Assembly (NCBI RefSeq): GCF_000153325.1
Contig: NZ_CH724142.1
Span: 30,048 to 94,047 of the forward strand
Length of the DNA stretch: 64,000 nt
Source: Photobacterium sp. SKA34
GTDB lineage: Bacteria > Pseudomonadota > Gammaproteobacteria > Enterobacterales > Vibrionaceae
Reading direction: 5' to 3'
In this document: positions 1 through 9,225 of the stretch, piece by piece
How positions within the stretch are numbered: position 1 is the stretch's first letter
How the letters are laid out: every line of letters begins with the position of its first letter
Notes under the pieces: model-generated
The model's database searches: none
Seen by the model: the letters and a program-made list of their open reading frames with translations, nothing else
Told to the model about the DNA's origin: nothing
Made by a program: the position numbers and the translations under genes

Positions 1-1521
1 CCAGACACAACTCAGGGTTCACTTCAATTTAATGATATGGTTGACTTGCAGGCAACAACGACCATCATGCCTGATGATGACAAAACAATTACCTTCTTAG
101 CACAGTATTATAATAGTCAGCAAGACAGTCCTTACGGTTTATATTTTGGTAAAGACTTTGAAGATGCATCAGATCCAGAAGTAAGAGAGGGGTTCGACTC
201 TGATCGTAATATGGGTACTGAACGTTATATGTTTAATGCTCAGTATCACGACGCTGATATATTGGGACACGAATTATTACTTCAAGGTTCTTACCGAAAA
301 GAAGTATTAACTTCTACACCTTATTTTTATGGAGATTATTTAGCGGCTTCAGAACAGACAACAGATGTTGTAAGCATGCGAGCTGCTATGATCAAATCAT
401 TTGAAAAAGCGAAATTAACATATGGCTTCGAAGGATATATAGATAAATTAAAAAGTGATCAGGCTATCTTTGATCAAAGCACAAGCTTCGAAACTGGTGG
501 CTTAGTAAATAAAACATCTGACCTTATTGGTCGTTATCCTGGGACCGAAGTTCAAGGACTTGCTGCTTTTATACAGGGTAGTTATGACATTACGGATGCA
601 TGGAAGTTGGAAGCTGGATATCGCTATCAGTATGTTAACAATAAAATTAATGATTTTGTAAAGGCAAGCATTCAAAAAGAGATTGCAATGGGTAACGGTA
701 CTTCTGCCGATATGCTGCCTGGTGGCGAAAATAACTATGGATTAGGGTTATTTAATATAGGCACGATTTACAAGTTAACTGATAAAAGTCAAGTATGGGC
801 AAACTTCTCACAAGGATATGATCTTGCAGATCCTGCCAAGAATTATGGTAGAGGAGATTATACTTTAATTGGTGATCATTGGACGTTAGATAGCGCACCT
901 GATATCAATAATTCAACTCAAGCGGGTATCAAAACTGATAGTTATGAGATTGGTATGCGACAAGAACTAGGAGATTTTACTTGGCAAGGTGCTGCCTATT
1001 ACTCATATTCGAATAAGAGAACAAAAATTAATTCAGATTTCACAATTGATCTTATCAATGATCCTAAACGAGTTTATGGTTTGGAAGCAGATGTATCGTA
1101 TTGGCTAAGCCAGAACTGGCAAGCTGGGGTTTCGGGTAATTTAGTTAAATCTGAACAGAAAAATACAGAATCTGGAAAGTGGGAAAAGATGAGTGCCGCT
1201 GATGCGAGCGCATCTAAAGCAGGTGCTTGGCTTGGCTGGTATGAGGACTCTTATTCAGTGAAATTACAGAGTCAGACATTATTTAATTTATCGGATGACC
1301 AAGGACAGAGTATTGATGGATACACACTATTTGACTTAGTTGGATCCGTTGATCTACCAAAAGGAACGTTAGGGTTTGGTATTCAGAATCTTTTAAATGA
1401 AGAGTACACAACGATATGGGGGCAACGTGCCACATTCCTTTATAATACAAACCCTGCATCTATGTTTGATTATAAAGGGCGAGGAAGAACCTTTAGCTTA
1501 AATTACTCATTACGCTACTAA
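1..1521 (+). CDS. iutA: Ferric aerobactin TonB-dependent receptor IutA (5' end outside window)
   Basis: The reading frame is open from base 1, so this is the C-terminal 506 residues of a larger outer-membrane receptor; E. coli IutA is about 730 residues. IutA imports ferric aerobactin across the outer membrane with energy from TonB. The visible part is the beta-barrel, with landmarks I recognise from E. coli IutA: FSQGYDLADPAKNYGRG near the middle, GYTLFDLVGSVDLPKGTLGF, EEYTTIWGQRA, and the C-terminus DYKGRGRTFSLNYSLRY ending in an aromatic residue-bearing strand typical of barrel proteins. The TonB box, plug domain and start codon lie upstream. It sits next to the aerobactin biosynthesis genes, which supports the substrate assignment. 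No frameshift is seen in the visible part. Confidence 0.93.
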   Translation, partial: PDTTQGSLQFNDMVDLQATTTIMPDDDKTITFLAQYYNSQQDSPYGLYFGKDFEDASDPEVREGFDSDRNMGTERYMFNAQYHDADILGHELLLQGSYRKEVLTSTPYFYGDYLAASEQTTDVVSMRAAMIKSFEKAKLTYGFEGYIDKLKSDQAIFDQSTSFETGGLVNKTSDLIGRYPGTEVQGLAAFIQGSYDITDAWKLEAGYRYQYVNNKINDFVKASIQKEIAMGNGTSADMLPGGENNYGLGLFNIGTIYKLTDKSQVWANFSQGYDLADPAKNYGRGDYTLIGDHWTLDSAPDINNSTQAGIKTDSYEIGMRQELGDFTWQGAAYYSYSNKRTKINSDFTIDLINDPKRVYGLEADVSYWLSQNWQAGVSGNLVKSEQKNTESGKWEKMSAADASASKAGAWLGWYEDSYSVKLQSQTLFNLSDDQGQSIDGYTLFDLVGSVDLPKGTLGFGIQNLLNEEYTTIWGQRATFLYNTNPASMFDYKGRGRTFSLNYSLRY

Positions 1522-1534
1522 TTGTAATTACTTG

Positions 1535-1560
1535 CGGCAGTTTTAAACTGCCGTATTTAT
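1535..1560 (+). terminator. Probable terminator after iutA
   Basis: CGGCAG (1535-1540) and CTGCCG (1548-1553) form a short stem around TTTTAAA, followed by a T-rich stretch, 14 bases after the iutA stop. The stem is short and the T run is broken by A. Confidence 0.5.
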
Positions 1561-1608
1561 ATCGAGGTTTTAAATACCCCCCAAAGATAGAATATCTTCA
1601 CCAAATTA

Positions 1609-2835
1609 TTAATATATATCCACATCTTTATCTTTCTTTATTTTTCCTGCGTATTTAGCTGCAAAAATACAACATATTCCACCAGAGAGTACACACAAAA
1701 TTAAAGGATACTTAGCGCCAAACTCACTTGTTACTGCAAGTAAAGCTGCAATACCGTAACCGCATGTGTGAGCCATTGTAATATAACCAGAACTTATGCC
1801 ATGCTGGCCTTGTGATATTTCTGACGCTTTACTTGTATAGGCTGGTACAAGTAAGGCATTGCCGAAAGCAACAAAGATCATGGCGATAAAAAATAAGATC
1901 CATGATGAGGATAGAAATATCGTATATCCGAGAAAGATTGAAAAAGCGCCTAATTGATACATTTGTGCAATATTAAGCTTTTTAGATTTAACTATAAATA
2001 GTTGCGCCAGCAGAGAGATCGCAGCTGCAAGTGTAAGAATATATCCGACTAAATCAGAAATACGTTCTGCTTTTAAATTAGTTATTTCAGATAAAGCGGG
2101 AGAAAGAACGTAATAGAGCAATGCGAGTGCAGCGCTAGCACTTAGTGCTGTGGTAAGGTAAGGCAGATATCGCTTCGAGTGACTTACTGACAATATTGTC
2201 TCATTCTGTTTTTTCTTTTTTTGATAAGGAGGAGAAGGCAGTGTACTTGTGATAAATAACATAACTATAGGTAGTAAAGTTAAGAGGATTAACGGAGCAA
2301 TAGCACTTACTTTCAATGCAGCAATAGCCACAATAGGACCTAGTAAACGCCCAGTACTTAGGCCTGCACTAACTGTAGTGATGGCTTCAAGCCTTTTATC
2401 TTCTCCCAATATTAATATTGCCCAATGTTGTGTCGCTGGCACCATTCCTGACACAGTTAAACCATAAATAACTCGTCCTAAACAGAGGCAACTTATTATC
2501 CAAATAGAATTAAGGTTAGTTTTACTTCCTAAAAAAGAAAAAACACTGAGTATGAAAAAGCATGCTGTAAAACCTGCTAAAGATTGGATAACAACTGACT
2601 TAGGACCATTAATATCACTATAACGTCCCCAAAAAGGCGCGGAGGGGAGAAATAAAATACTTCCTATCGAGATAATTATCGACCAAGTTGAAAGGTTAAT
2701 TCCCGTTTTATCAACTAATAGTGGAAGAGATACCAGTAATCCATTTTGCCCAATTCCCATCAAAGTAGGTATGACAGCAATAAAAAGTAGAGGTAACTTT
2801 GATGAACTTTTTTGATATTTATGTAGATACATCAT
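1609..2835 (-). CDS. Major facilitator superfamily transporter, ShiF-like, putative aerobactin exporter
   Basis: Hydrophobic protein of about 408 residues with roughly 12 predicted membrane segments. The sequence GRYSDINGPK fits the MFS loop 2-3 motif. In enterobacterial aerobactin islands the MFS protein ShiF lies beside iucA and is proposed to export the siderophore; location and orientation here are equivalent, so the same role is inferred. A longer reading with a GTG at 2883 is possible, but that start would sit 7 bases from a Fur box and has no ribosome-binding site. The paired ATG codons at 2835 and 2832 leave room for a promoter and are preferred. It is divergent from iucA, and iron control by Fur is likely. 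Confidence 0.75.
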   Translation of the reverse strand: MMYLHKYQKSSSKLPLLFIAVIPTLMGIGQNGLLVSLPLLVDKTGINLSTWSIIISIGSILFLPSAPFWGRYSDINGPKSVVIQSLAGFTACFFILSVFSFLGSKTNLNSIWIISCLCLGRVIYGLTVSGMVPATQHWAILILGEDKRLEAITTVSAGLSTGRLLGPIVAIAALKVSAIAPLILLTLLPIVMLFITSTLPSPPYQKKKKQNETILSVSHSKRYLPYLTTALSASAALALLYYVLSPALSEITNLKAERISDLVGYILTLAAAISLLAQLFIVKSKKLNIAQMYQLGAFSIFLGYTIFLSSSWILFFIAMIFVAFGNALLVPAYTSKASEISQGQHGISSGYITMAHTCGYGIAALLAVTSEFGAKYPLILCVLSGGICCIFAAKYAGKIKKDKDVDIY

Positions 2836-2890
2836 AAACCAATTAATATTAAAGTTATCGGCCCAGAGTAAGTTATAAATCACATAAAAT

Positions 2891-2909
2891 GCAAATGATA
2901 ATCACTATC
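2891..2909. promoter_or_regulatory. Fur box upstream of the MFS gene
   Basis: The 19-base site GCAAATGATAATCACTATC matches the classic Fur consensus GATAATGATAATCATTATC at 16 of 19 positions. It lies 55 bases upstream of the preferred MFS start, so iron-dependent repression of that gene is expected. Confidence 0.8.
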
Positions 2910-3121
2910 ATTTGATGTTTTTTATTTTAATAGGGAATTTAACAACACAAAAATGAATTAATTTTATTTACATATACCTTTTAGGTTTTTTAGTCCGAAG
3001 GGAAAACATTCTCCCTATAAAAATAAGTGTTATTTTTGGGTGCAATTTAATGCATATTTTGTTTTTTTGTGACCGATATCTCAATAGATGATGAATAAAC
3101 CAATAAATCACAATTGAAAAC

Positions 3122-3140
3122 GTAAATGATAATCATTATC
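3122..3140. promoter_or_regulatory. Fur box upstream of iucA
   Basis: The 19-base site GTAAATGATAATCATTATC matches the classic Fur consensus at 17 of 19 positions. It lies 40 bases before the iucA ATG and very likely controls the whole iucABCD operon. Confidence 0.87.
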
Positions 3141-3180
3141 TTTTACATCATTGGTTTTTAAGGTGGTTTGGAATTACGAA

Positions 3181-4965
3181 ATGCTTAAAACATTTAATGA
3201 TATTGCGTCAGCCTGTTTTTTAAATTCCTTACAGAGAGAGTCTTCATCTCTTTATTACGTTACTCAACCCGAAGGTAGTTGTCATTTACACATTCCTTTA
3301 GAGCAAGATAAATATATTCTTGTCCCTGTACACTATTTTTCATCTTTAGGTATTAGTGAGTACAGGTGGCCTGCTTTCCTAATCTCTGGTCAAGAAAGAG
3401 TGGAAATTAGTTTTCGCCAAGTTGTAGAGATAATCATAAATAATAAGAAGCTCGTAGGTGACCAAACAAATAGCAATAAACTGAAATTTATTGAGAGAGT
3501 GATGGAAAGCCATGCAAATACACATGCTGCTATATCAAGGATATCTTCTTTCAACTCTTTATTTGATGGGGCGCTAAAATTCGAAAATGCGGAACAGGGC
3601 CTCTTGGCTGGGCACTCTGTTCATCCTGCACCAAAGAGTCGCGAACAATTTAGCGAGGAAGATGCAAGCCTATTTACTCCTGAATTTCAGAGTTGCTTTC
3701 CACTCCGGTGGTTTGCTGTTTCAAGACAATTAGTCCTTAAGGACAGTGCTGGAAAGGACAGCGCAACAGCTCTTTTAGGAAAAGTCTTGGCTGTTGATAA
3801 TAAACTACGCAAAGCCTTACTTGGAAAAATACCAGAGGGTTTTTGTCTATTCCCTGTTCATCCATGGCAGAGTAAAGTGCTATTGAAGCGTGCCGATATA
3901 AAGGAATATATCAAGAACAATCAATTGATTGATTTAGGTGACCATGGCACTAATTGGCTTCCTACATCTTCAACTCGAAGTCTTTATAGTCCGGGTCTTC
4001 CGCTGATGCTGAAGTTTTCATTGAGTGTTAAATTGACTAACTCAATAAGAACTATGTCTGAAAAAGAAGTTCGAAGGGGTCTTCGTCTGAAGACCATTGT
4101 TGAAGCGGATGAATTTCAGGCGAAAACAAATAAATATACCGGCTTCACTATTATGCAGGAGCCAGCTTTTCTAGGAATTATAGGAATAGATGGAAAAGTA
4201 ATTGAAGAGTCTTTAGTTTCCCTAAGAGATAACGTTATCAAAGATACACCTGAACAAGAAGCTGTTGTTCTTGCCACCTTATGTCAACAACACCCAACGG
4301 GTAAAAATAGTTTATTAGCTTCGCGCGTATCTTATCTTGCGAAGCGTAAATCAATTTCGCTATCTGAGGCTGCTCTGAAATGGTTTGAACAATATTGCCA
4401 ACACGCAGTAGTGCCACTTTTTGATATGCAGGCTAATCATGGCATTGTCTTTCTTGCGCACCAACAAAATATTGTTATGAAGCTTGAAGATGGTTTACCT
4501 GTGGGGATGTACTTTAGAGATTGCCAAGGCACAGGGTATACGGATATAGCGTATAAATTGTATCCAGAGTATTTAATTGATGATGCTTTCGATCGTGAAA
4601 ACTATTGGGATGAGAGTAAGGTTAAACGTTATTTTCCTTATTATCTAATAATAAACTCTACGTATAATGTTATTTCAGCATTGGCATCTCGTTGTAATAT
4701 TTTAGAAGAAAGTTTAATAAATATATTAAGAAATAGCCTTAAATCATTAAGAGCTGACGGAGTCAATGATAGAAGTTGTTTAAATTATGTACTTGATAGT
4801 CCAACATTATGCTGTAAAGGTAATTTCTTTTGTTATTTGCAAAATTTAAATGAGAATTCAATTCCTGAACCTTCGGTAATTTATTTTGATCTTCCTAATC
4901 CCTTATTTAAAGAAAAAGATAAGATTTTTAATAATGGAAATAATGAGGAGTTAAGTCTTGTCTAA
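3181..4965 (+). CDS. iucA: Aerobactin synthetase IucA (NIS synthetase)
   Basis: 594 residues, close to the usual length for IucA. This siderophore synthetase of the IucA/IucC family joins N6-acetyl-N6-hydroxylysine to citrate with ATP, giving the first half of aerobactin in the cytoplasm. Visible family signatures are AGHSVHPAPKSREQF, LFPVHPWQ, LPTSSTRS, LKFSLSVKLTNSIR and MYFRDCQGTGY. The ATG at 3181 is chosen because the following FNDIASACFLNSL aligns with the E. coli IucA N-terminus; in-frame TTG (3151) and GTG (3163) codons lie upstream but have no counterpart there. AGGTGG at 3161-3166 may be the ribosome-binding site, though its spacing is long. The 3' end overlaps iucB by 8 bases. Confidence 0.93.
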   Translation: MLKTFNDIASACFLNSLQRESSSLYYVTQPEGSCHLHIPLEQDKYILVPVHYFSSLGISEYRWPAFLISGQERVEISFRQVVEIIINNKKLVGDQTNSNKLKFIERVMESHANTHAAISRISSFNSLFDGALKFENAEQGLLAGHSVHPAPKSREQFSEEDASLFTPEFQSCFPLRWFAVSRQLVLKDSAGKDSATALLGKVLAVDNKLRKALLGKIPEGFCLFPVHPWQSKVLLKRADIKEYIKNNQLIDLGDHGTNWLPTSSTRSLYSPGLPLMLKFSLSVKLTNSIRTMSEKEVRRGLRLKTIVEADEFQAKTNKYTGFTIMQEPAFLGIIGIDGKVIEESLVSLRDNVIKDTPEQEAVVLATLCQQHPTGKNSLLASRVSYLAKRKSISLSEAALKWFEQYCQHAVVPLFDMQANHGIVFLAHQQNIVMKLEDGLPVGMYFRDCQGTGYTDIAYKLYPEYLIDDAFDRENYWDESKVKRYFPYYLIINSTYNVISALASRCNILEESLINILRNSLKSLRADGVNDRSCLNYVLDSPTLCCKGNFFCYLQNLNENSIPEPSVIYFDLPNPLFKEKDKIFNNGNNEELSLV

Positions 4966-5881
4966 TCTCATGTTTAATTGGATTGAAATCAAAAATAATA
5001 CACCAAAAGAGTCTTCTTTATTAATTGAAAATCCGCCTACTTCTCAACTAGATGCAAATACATTAATTAGTGAGTTTGATAAGTTATTTTCAAGTTATCC
5101 GAATATAGAAAGTATTAAATTTAGTAAGGATAGTTGGCCTAAAATAGTTGATATTCTTCCTGAGTGTAGATTGTTTAATGAAAATACTCTATATCGTCAG
5201 GTATTTTATCAATTACCAATTACAGGTATTCGTCACCTGCCATCGGATCGCTTTCCGTTCCAAATGGAACAAAGTAATTCAGCGGTAAAATATCATCCTG
5301 TTAGGCCTAATAAGCCGAAAGGAACAATTTATAGTCGATGGGATTATAGATTAGGAAAATTAGTTTCCTTCAGAGTGATTGATCCTCAAGTCGACACTAA
5401 GCTATTTACCAAATGGATGAATAATCCTCGTGTTGCAAATTTTTGGGAACAAGCGTGGCCGGAAGAAAAACAAGCTGAATATATAAATAAACAGCTTAGA
5501 GATCCTCATATACTTCCACTCGTTGCTGAATTTGATGATAATGCCTTTGGTTATATCGAGCTTTATTGGGTAAGTGAGGATCGATTAGGTAAATACTATG
5601 GTGTTCATCCTTTTGACAGAGGTATTCACCTTTTAGTAGGAGAAGAAAAATTTCGTGGCGCAATGTTTTTTGATAGTTGGATGCGTGCAATTAGCCACTA
5701 CATATTTCTTGATGACTGCCGAACAAAGAGAATTGTTTTAGAACCTCGAAACGACAATCACCGTTTATTTAATCGAATTTCTCAAGTTGGTTATAAAAAA
5801 CTATTTGAGTTTGACTTTCCCCATAAACGTTCTGCTCTATTAATGCTTAATAGAGAGAGCTTCTATAAGGAGCAATGGTAA
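4958..5881 (+). CDS. iucB: N6-hydroxylysine O-acetyltransferase IucB
   Basis: 307 residues, against about 315 for E. coli IucB. It acetylates N6-hydroxylysine to supply the hydroxamate arms of aerobactin. The C-terminal half is the GNAT-like siderophore acetyltransferase domain, with clear matches to E. coli IucB: WMNNPRVANFWEQ, GYIELYWVSEDRLGKYY, DRGIHLLVGEEKFRG, RTKRIVLEPRNDN and EFDFPHKRS. The start is a TTG at 4958, because GAGGAG (4945-4950) lies 7 bases before it; the in-frame ATG at 4970 would be 19 bases from that site. It overlaps the iucA end by 8 bases, and its stop overlaps the iucC start by one base (TAATG), so translation of the operon is coupled. Confidence 0.92.
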   Translation: MSNLMFNWIEIKNNTPKESSLLIENPPTSQLDANTLISEFDKLFSSYPNIESIKFSKDSWPKIVDILPECRLFNENTLYRQVFYQLPITGIRHLPSDRFPFQMEQSNSAVKYHPVRPNKPKGTIYSRWDYRLGKLVSFRVIDPQVDTKLFTKWMNNPRVANFWEQAWPEEKQAEYINKQLRDPHILPLVAEFDDNAFGYIELYWVSEDRLGKYYGVHPFDRGIHLLVGEEKFRGAMFFDSWMRAISHYIFLDDCRTKRIVLEPRNDNHRLFNRISQVGYKKLFEFDFPHKRSALLMLNRESFYKEQW

Positions 5882-7659
5882 TGAACCAAAAAGCGATAAA
5901 GCGTTTCTGGTCTAGAGCAAATAGAGAATTAGTTGCCAAAATGATCAGTGAATTTGATTATGAGTAGGCTTTTTTAATTCAATCCACTGTAGGAAAAAGA
6001 AACCATTATTATCTACAACTTCAAAGTGGGGTTCGTTATGATTTTTATGGCACTAGAAATATTTGGGGCCAAGTAAATATAAAAGAAGAAACCGTTACCA
6101 GAAATAACGATGTAGATAGTACATATGATATTGCCGCAGACCAATTTATTATTGATGCCCGAATTGATCTTGACATGTTAGATGAAGGAATAGCAGAACA
6201 CCTTGAGGATCTTTATGCAACATTATCTGCTGATTGTGAAATTATTTATTTAAAAGATTCTCTGAAAGCTGAAGATATTACAAATCTATCTTGTGAAAAG
6301 CAGCAACGTTTCTTAAGTGGGCATCCAAAATTTGTTTTTAATAAAGGACGTAGAGGATGGGGAATTGGAGATCTTCAAAAGTATTCACCTGAAGCTGCTA
6401 ATACGTTCCAACTTGGATGGTTAGCTGTTCATCATGAGTTAATAAATGTAGCTGTTTCAACAGACATAAATTGGCAAGTGTTGATTGATTCCGCAATGGA
6501 TGAAAATTCTCATGCTGGATTAAAGGCTGAATTAGGGAAGAAAAACTTATTAGTTAAAGACTATTATCTTGTCCCTGTACATCCTTGGCAGTGGGATCAA
6601 AAGTTATCTATTTTATTTTCTTCCGAGATTGCTTTGGAAAAAGTCGTGTACTTAGGGATTGCAGGCCATAAGTATTTACCTCAACTGTCGTTGCGAACGT
6701 TAACCAACATGAGCAACGTTGGTGGATATGATATTAAACTTCCTTTAACAATCATGAATACATCCTGCTACAGAGGGATTCCTGAGCGTTACATTCTTGC
6801 TGGTCCAGATGCATCTAATTGGCTTCGTGATGTATTTGAAGATGATCCTTTTTTAAAGCAAAGTGGAGCTGAGATTTTAAGAGAGCCCGCCAGTGCTTTC
6901 ATTAGTCAAAATAAGTATAAGCATTTAAAAAAAGCGCCTTACCGTTATCATGAATTATGTGGAGTGATCTGGCGTGAAGCTGCATCTACTAAATTATGTT
7001 GTGGTGAACAGGCATTATTAATAGCGGCTTTAATGGAGCGAGATGGCAATGGGAAACCATTACTCGAAAATTATATTGAGAGGTCGGGATTAAATGCAGA
7101 TGAGTGGCTACGTTTATTATTTAAAGTAGTCGTCGTTCCGCTTTATCATTTACTAGTGAAATATGGCGTATCACTGATTGCACACGGACAAAATATAACT
7201 CTTGTTATTAAAGATATGATACCACAACGCATATTATTGAAGGATTTTCAGGGCGATATGCGTCTAATAGATAAAGACATACCAGAGCAGGCGGATTTAC
7301 CTGAGTCTGTAAAAAAAGCAACAGTTCGACTTTCAGAGTCATTAATTATTCATGATTTGCAAACAGGGCATTTTGTAACAGTCTTAAGATTTATCTCGCC
7401 AATTGCTGCAGAGCTTGGCGTAAGTGAGCATCAATTTTATCAAATATTAGGGCATGAATTAATTGATTATATGAATGCTCACCCCGAGCTTAAAAATAGA
7501 TTTGAACTATTAAGTTTGTTTGAACCCCGAATGCTTAGAATTGGACTTAACCTTGCAAAATTTCGACATGAGACCGATAACAGTTCAACTCGAATGTTAC
7601 CAGAAATGGATGAGCAAATAGATAACCCGTTGTACATGGCCTTGCATTTAGAAGGATAA
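5881..7659 (+). pseudogene. iucC: Aerobactin synthetase IucC, interrupted by an in-frame amber codon
   Basis: IucC catalyses the second condensation, adding another acetyl-hydroxylysine to complete aerobactin. Translation should start at the ATG at 5881, with AAGGAG about 8 bases upstream. Codon 29 is TAG (5965-5967), after which the same frame stays open to the stop at 7659. Homology to E. coli IucC is present on both sides: NRELVAKMISEFDYE before the stop; HPKFVFNKGRRGWG, VPVHPWQW, NTSCYRGIPERYI, YGVSLIAHGQNITL and LLKDFQGDMRL after it. The amber falls where E. coli IucC has glutamine, so a single CAG-to-TAG change explains it. The first downstream ATG (6175) would give a 494-residue protein lacking the first 98 residues and without an obvious ribosome-binding site. 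Readthrough or a sequencing error are the alternatives. Confidence 0.88.
5965..5967 (+). other. In-frame TAG in iucC
   Basis: The reading frame from the ATG at 5881 runs ...TTT GAT TAT GAG TAG GCT TTT..., and the next 564 codons are open. No shift of frame is needed to join the two parts. Confidence 0.95.
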
Positions 7660-7662
7660 ATA

Positions 7663-8976
7663 ATGAACAATAACAAAAATGAAATTCTTGACTTAGCAGG
7701 CATCGGTGCTGGCCCTTTTAATCTCAGTGTTGCTGCTTTGGCAGAAGAAGTATCGACCTTAAAAACATGTTTTTTTGAAGGAAGGGATCAGTTTACTTGG
7801 CACCCAGGACTTCTTCTTGATGATACTCATATGCAGACTATGTTTCTTAAAGATCTGGTCACTGCAGTCGCTCCTCAGAGTCCATATTCCTTTGTTTCTT
7901 ACCTTGTAAGTGAGAAAAAGTTATATCGATTTCTCTCTACAGAGCTTACTTGTATCAGTCGTCATGAATTTTCTAATTACCTTAAATGGGCTTCGGAAAA
8001 ACTGCCTAATGTACAATTTGCCACTAAAGTAGAAAAAATTAATTTTGATGAGAAGAATGCGATTTTTGAAATACATACTAATAAAGGAATGTATCGAGCG
8101 CGTAATATTTTCCTAGGAACAGGTAAGGTTCCTTATTTACCCGAATGCGCTAAACCACATATTGGTGAACGGGTAATTCATGCTGTCGAAATCGGATTGA
8201 GAGAGAGAGATTTATCAGATAAGAAAGTTGCTATTATTGGCGGTGGGCAAAGTGGAGCTGATATTTTTCTAAACGTTATGCGAGGAAAGTGGGGACAACC
8301 TGCATGTTTAGATTGGATTTCAAGGCGAGCAAACTTCCAGCCTTTGGATGAAGCCGCTTTTACTAATGAGTTTTTTACCCCTGAATACGTAGAAGTTTTT
8401 TGTCAGTTAAAAGATGAGGTGAAACTCAAAGAGCTAAGTTCTCAAAAATTAACTTCGGATGGGATAACACAAAACGCATTACTCAATATTTATCGAGAGC
8501 TCTATCATCGATTTGATGTTCTTAAGGAAAAGCGATGGGTTCGGATGCTTCCACATCGAGAACTACAGCAACTTTCATCTGAAAAAAATAGTTATAAGAT
8601 GACAGTCAAAAATGCATTAAGTGAAAATGATGAGTTGTTAAATGCAGATATAGTTATTCTAGCAACAGGTTTTAAATCTTCATTTCCACCTTGCTTGGAT
8701 CATATGAGGTCTCTTATTGAACTTAATTGCTGTGGAAATTTAAGCCTAAATCGCCATTTTGAAGTGAATTGGGCCGGGTCATTGAACAATCGTATATTCG
8801 CTGTTAATGCTGGTATTCACTCTCATGGTATTGCGGAGCCTCAACTCAGTTTAATGGCGTGGCGTTCAGCTAATATTATTAATCATTTATGTCAAAGAGA
8901 GATATTTGATATTGATTCAGAAAGGGGAGTGATCGAATGGTTAACTCAAGAATATGAATTAGAAGCTATTTGCTAA
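7663..8976 (+). CDS. iucD: L-lysine N6-monooxygenase IucD
   Basis: 437 residues, about the family's usual length. This FAD- and NADPH-dependent hydroxylase makes N6-hydroxylysine, the first step of aerobactin synthesis. The FAD-binding motif GIGAGPFNL is at residues 13-21, the NADPH-binding motif GGGQSGAD near residue 193, and the late ATGFK motif typical of N-hydroxylating monooxygenases is also present. The start ATG follows AAGGA with 6 bases between, and only 3 bases separate it from the iucC stop. It is the last gene of the operon and is followed by a strong terminator. It looks intact. Confidence 0.94.
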   Translation: MNNNKNEILDLAGIGAGPFNLSVAALAEEVSTLKTCFFEGRDQFTWHPGLLLDDTHMQTMFLKDLVTAVAPQSPYSFVSYLVSEKKLYRFLSTELTCISRHEFSNYLKWASEKLPNVQFATKVEKINFDEKNAIFEIHTNKGMYRARNIFLGTGKVPYLPECAKPHIGERVIHAVEIGLRERDLSDKKVAIIGGGQSGADIFLNVMRGKWGQPACLDWISRRANFQPLDEAAFTNEFFTPEYVEVFCQLKDEVKLKELSSQKLTSDGITQNALLNIYRELYHRFDVLKEKRWVRMLPHRELQQLSSEKNSYKMTVKNALSENDELLNADIVILATGFKSSFPPCLDHMRSLIELNCCGNLSLNRHFEVNWAGSLNNRIFAVNAGIHSHGIAEPQLSLMAWRSANIINHLCQREIFDIDSERGVIEWLTQEYELEAIC

Positions 8977-8991
8977 TACTTAAATTAAAAT

Positions 8992-9016
8992 AAAGGCATC
9001 AAACTGATGCCTTTTT
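8992..9016 (+). terminator. Rho-independent terminator of iucABCD
   Basis: AAAGGCATCA (8992-9001) and TGATGCCTTT (9005-9014) form a perfect 10-bp stem with a 3-base loop, running into TTTTT, 15 bases after the iucD stop. Confidence 0.92.
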
Positions 9017-9225
9017 ATTTGATGGGGATATCTTAGAAAGATATACAATATTTACGGTACGGAATGATAGGTGACTATTTATTACAAATAATTTGATAGG
9101 TCACTTCTTTCTACAATAATTTTAATTTAATAATGTTGACCTAAACCTAACTTGAGGTTTTATCCTTGCATTACATCAATCTCGCTAGTGGCGAAATTAT
9201 AAAAATTAAGCAAGGAGAGAATAAA

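Noticed and set aside
2893..3140. The two Fur boxes as a mobile repeat
   Set aside because: They match a known regulatory consensus and sit exactly where promoters are expected.
6175..7659. A separate gene starting at the ATG at 6175
   Set aside because: The upstream in-frame sequence from 5881 matches the IucC N-terminus, so this is the downstream part of one broken gene.
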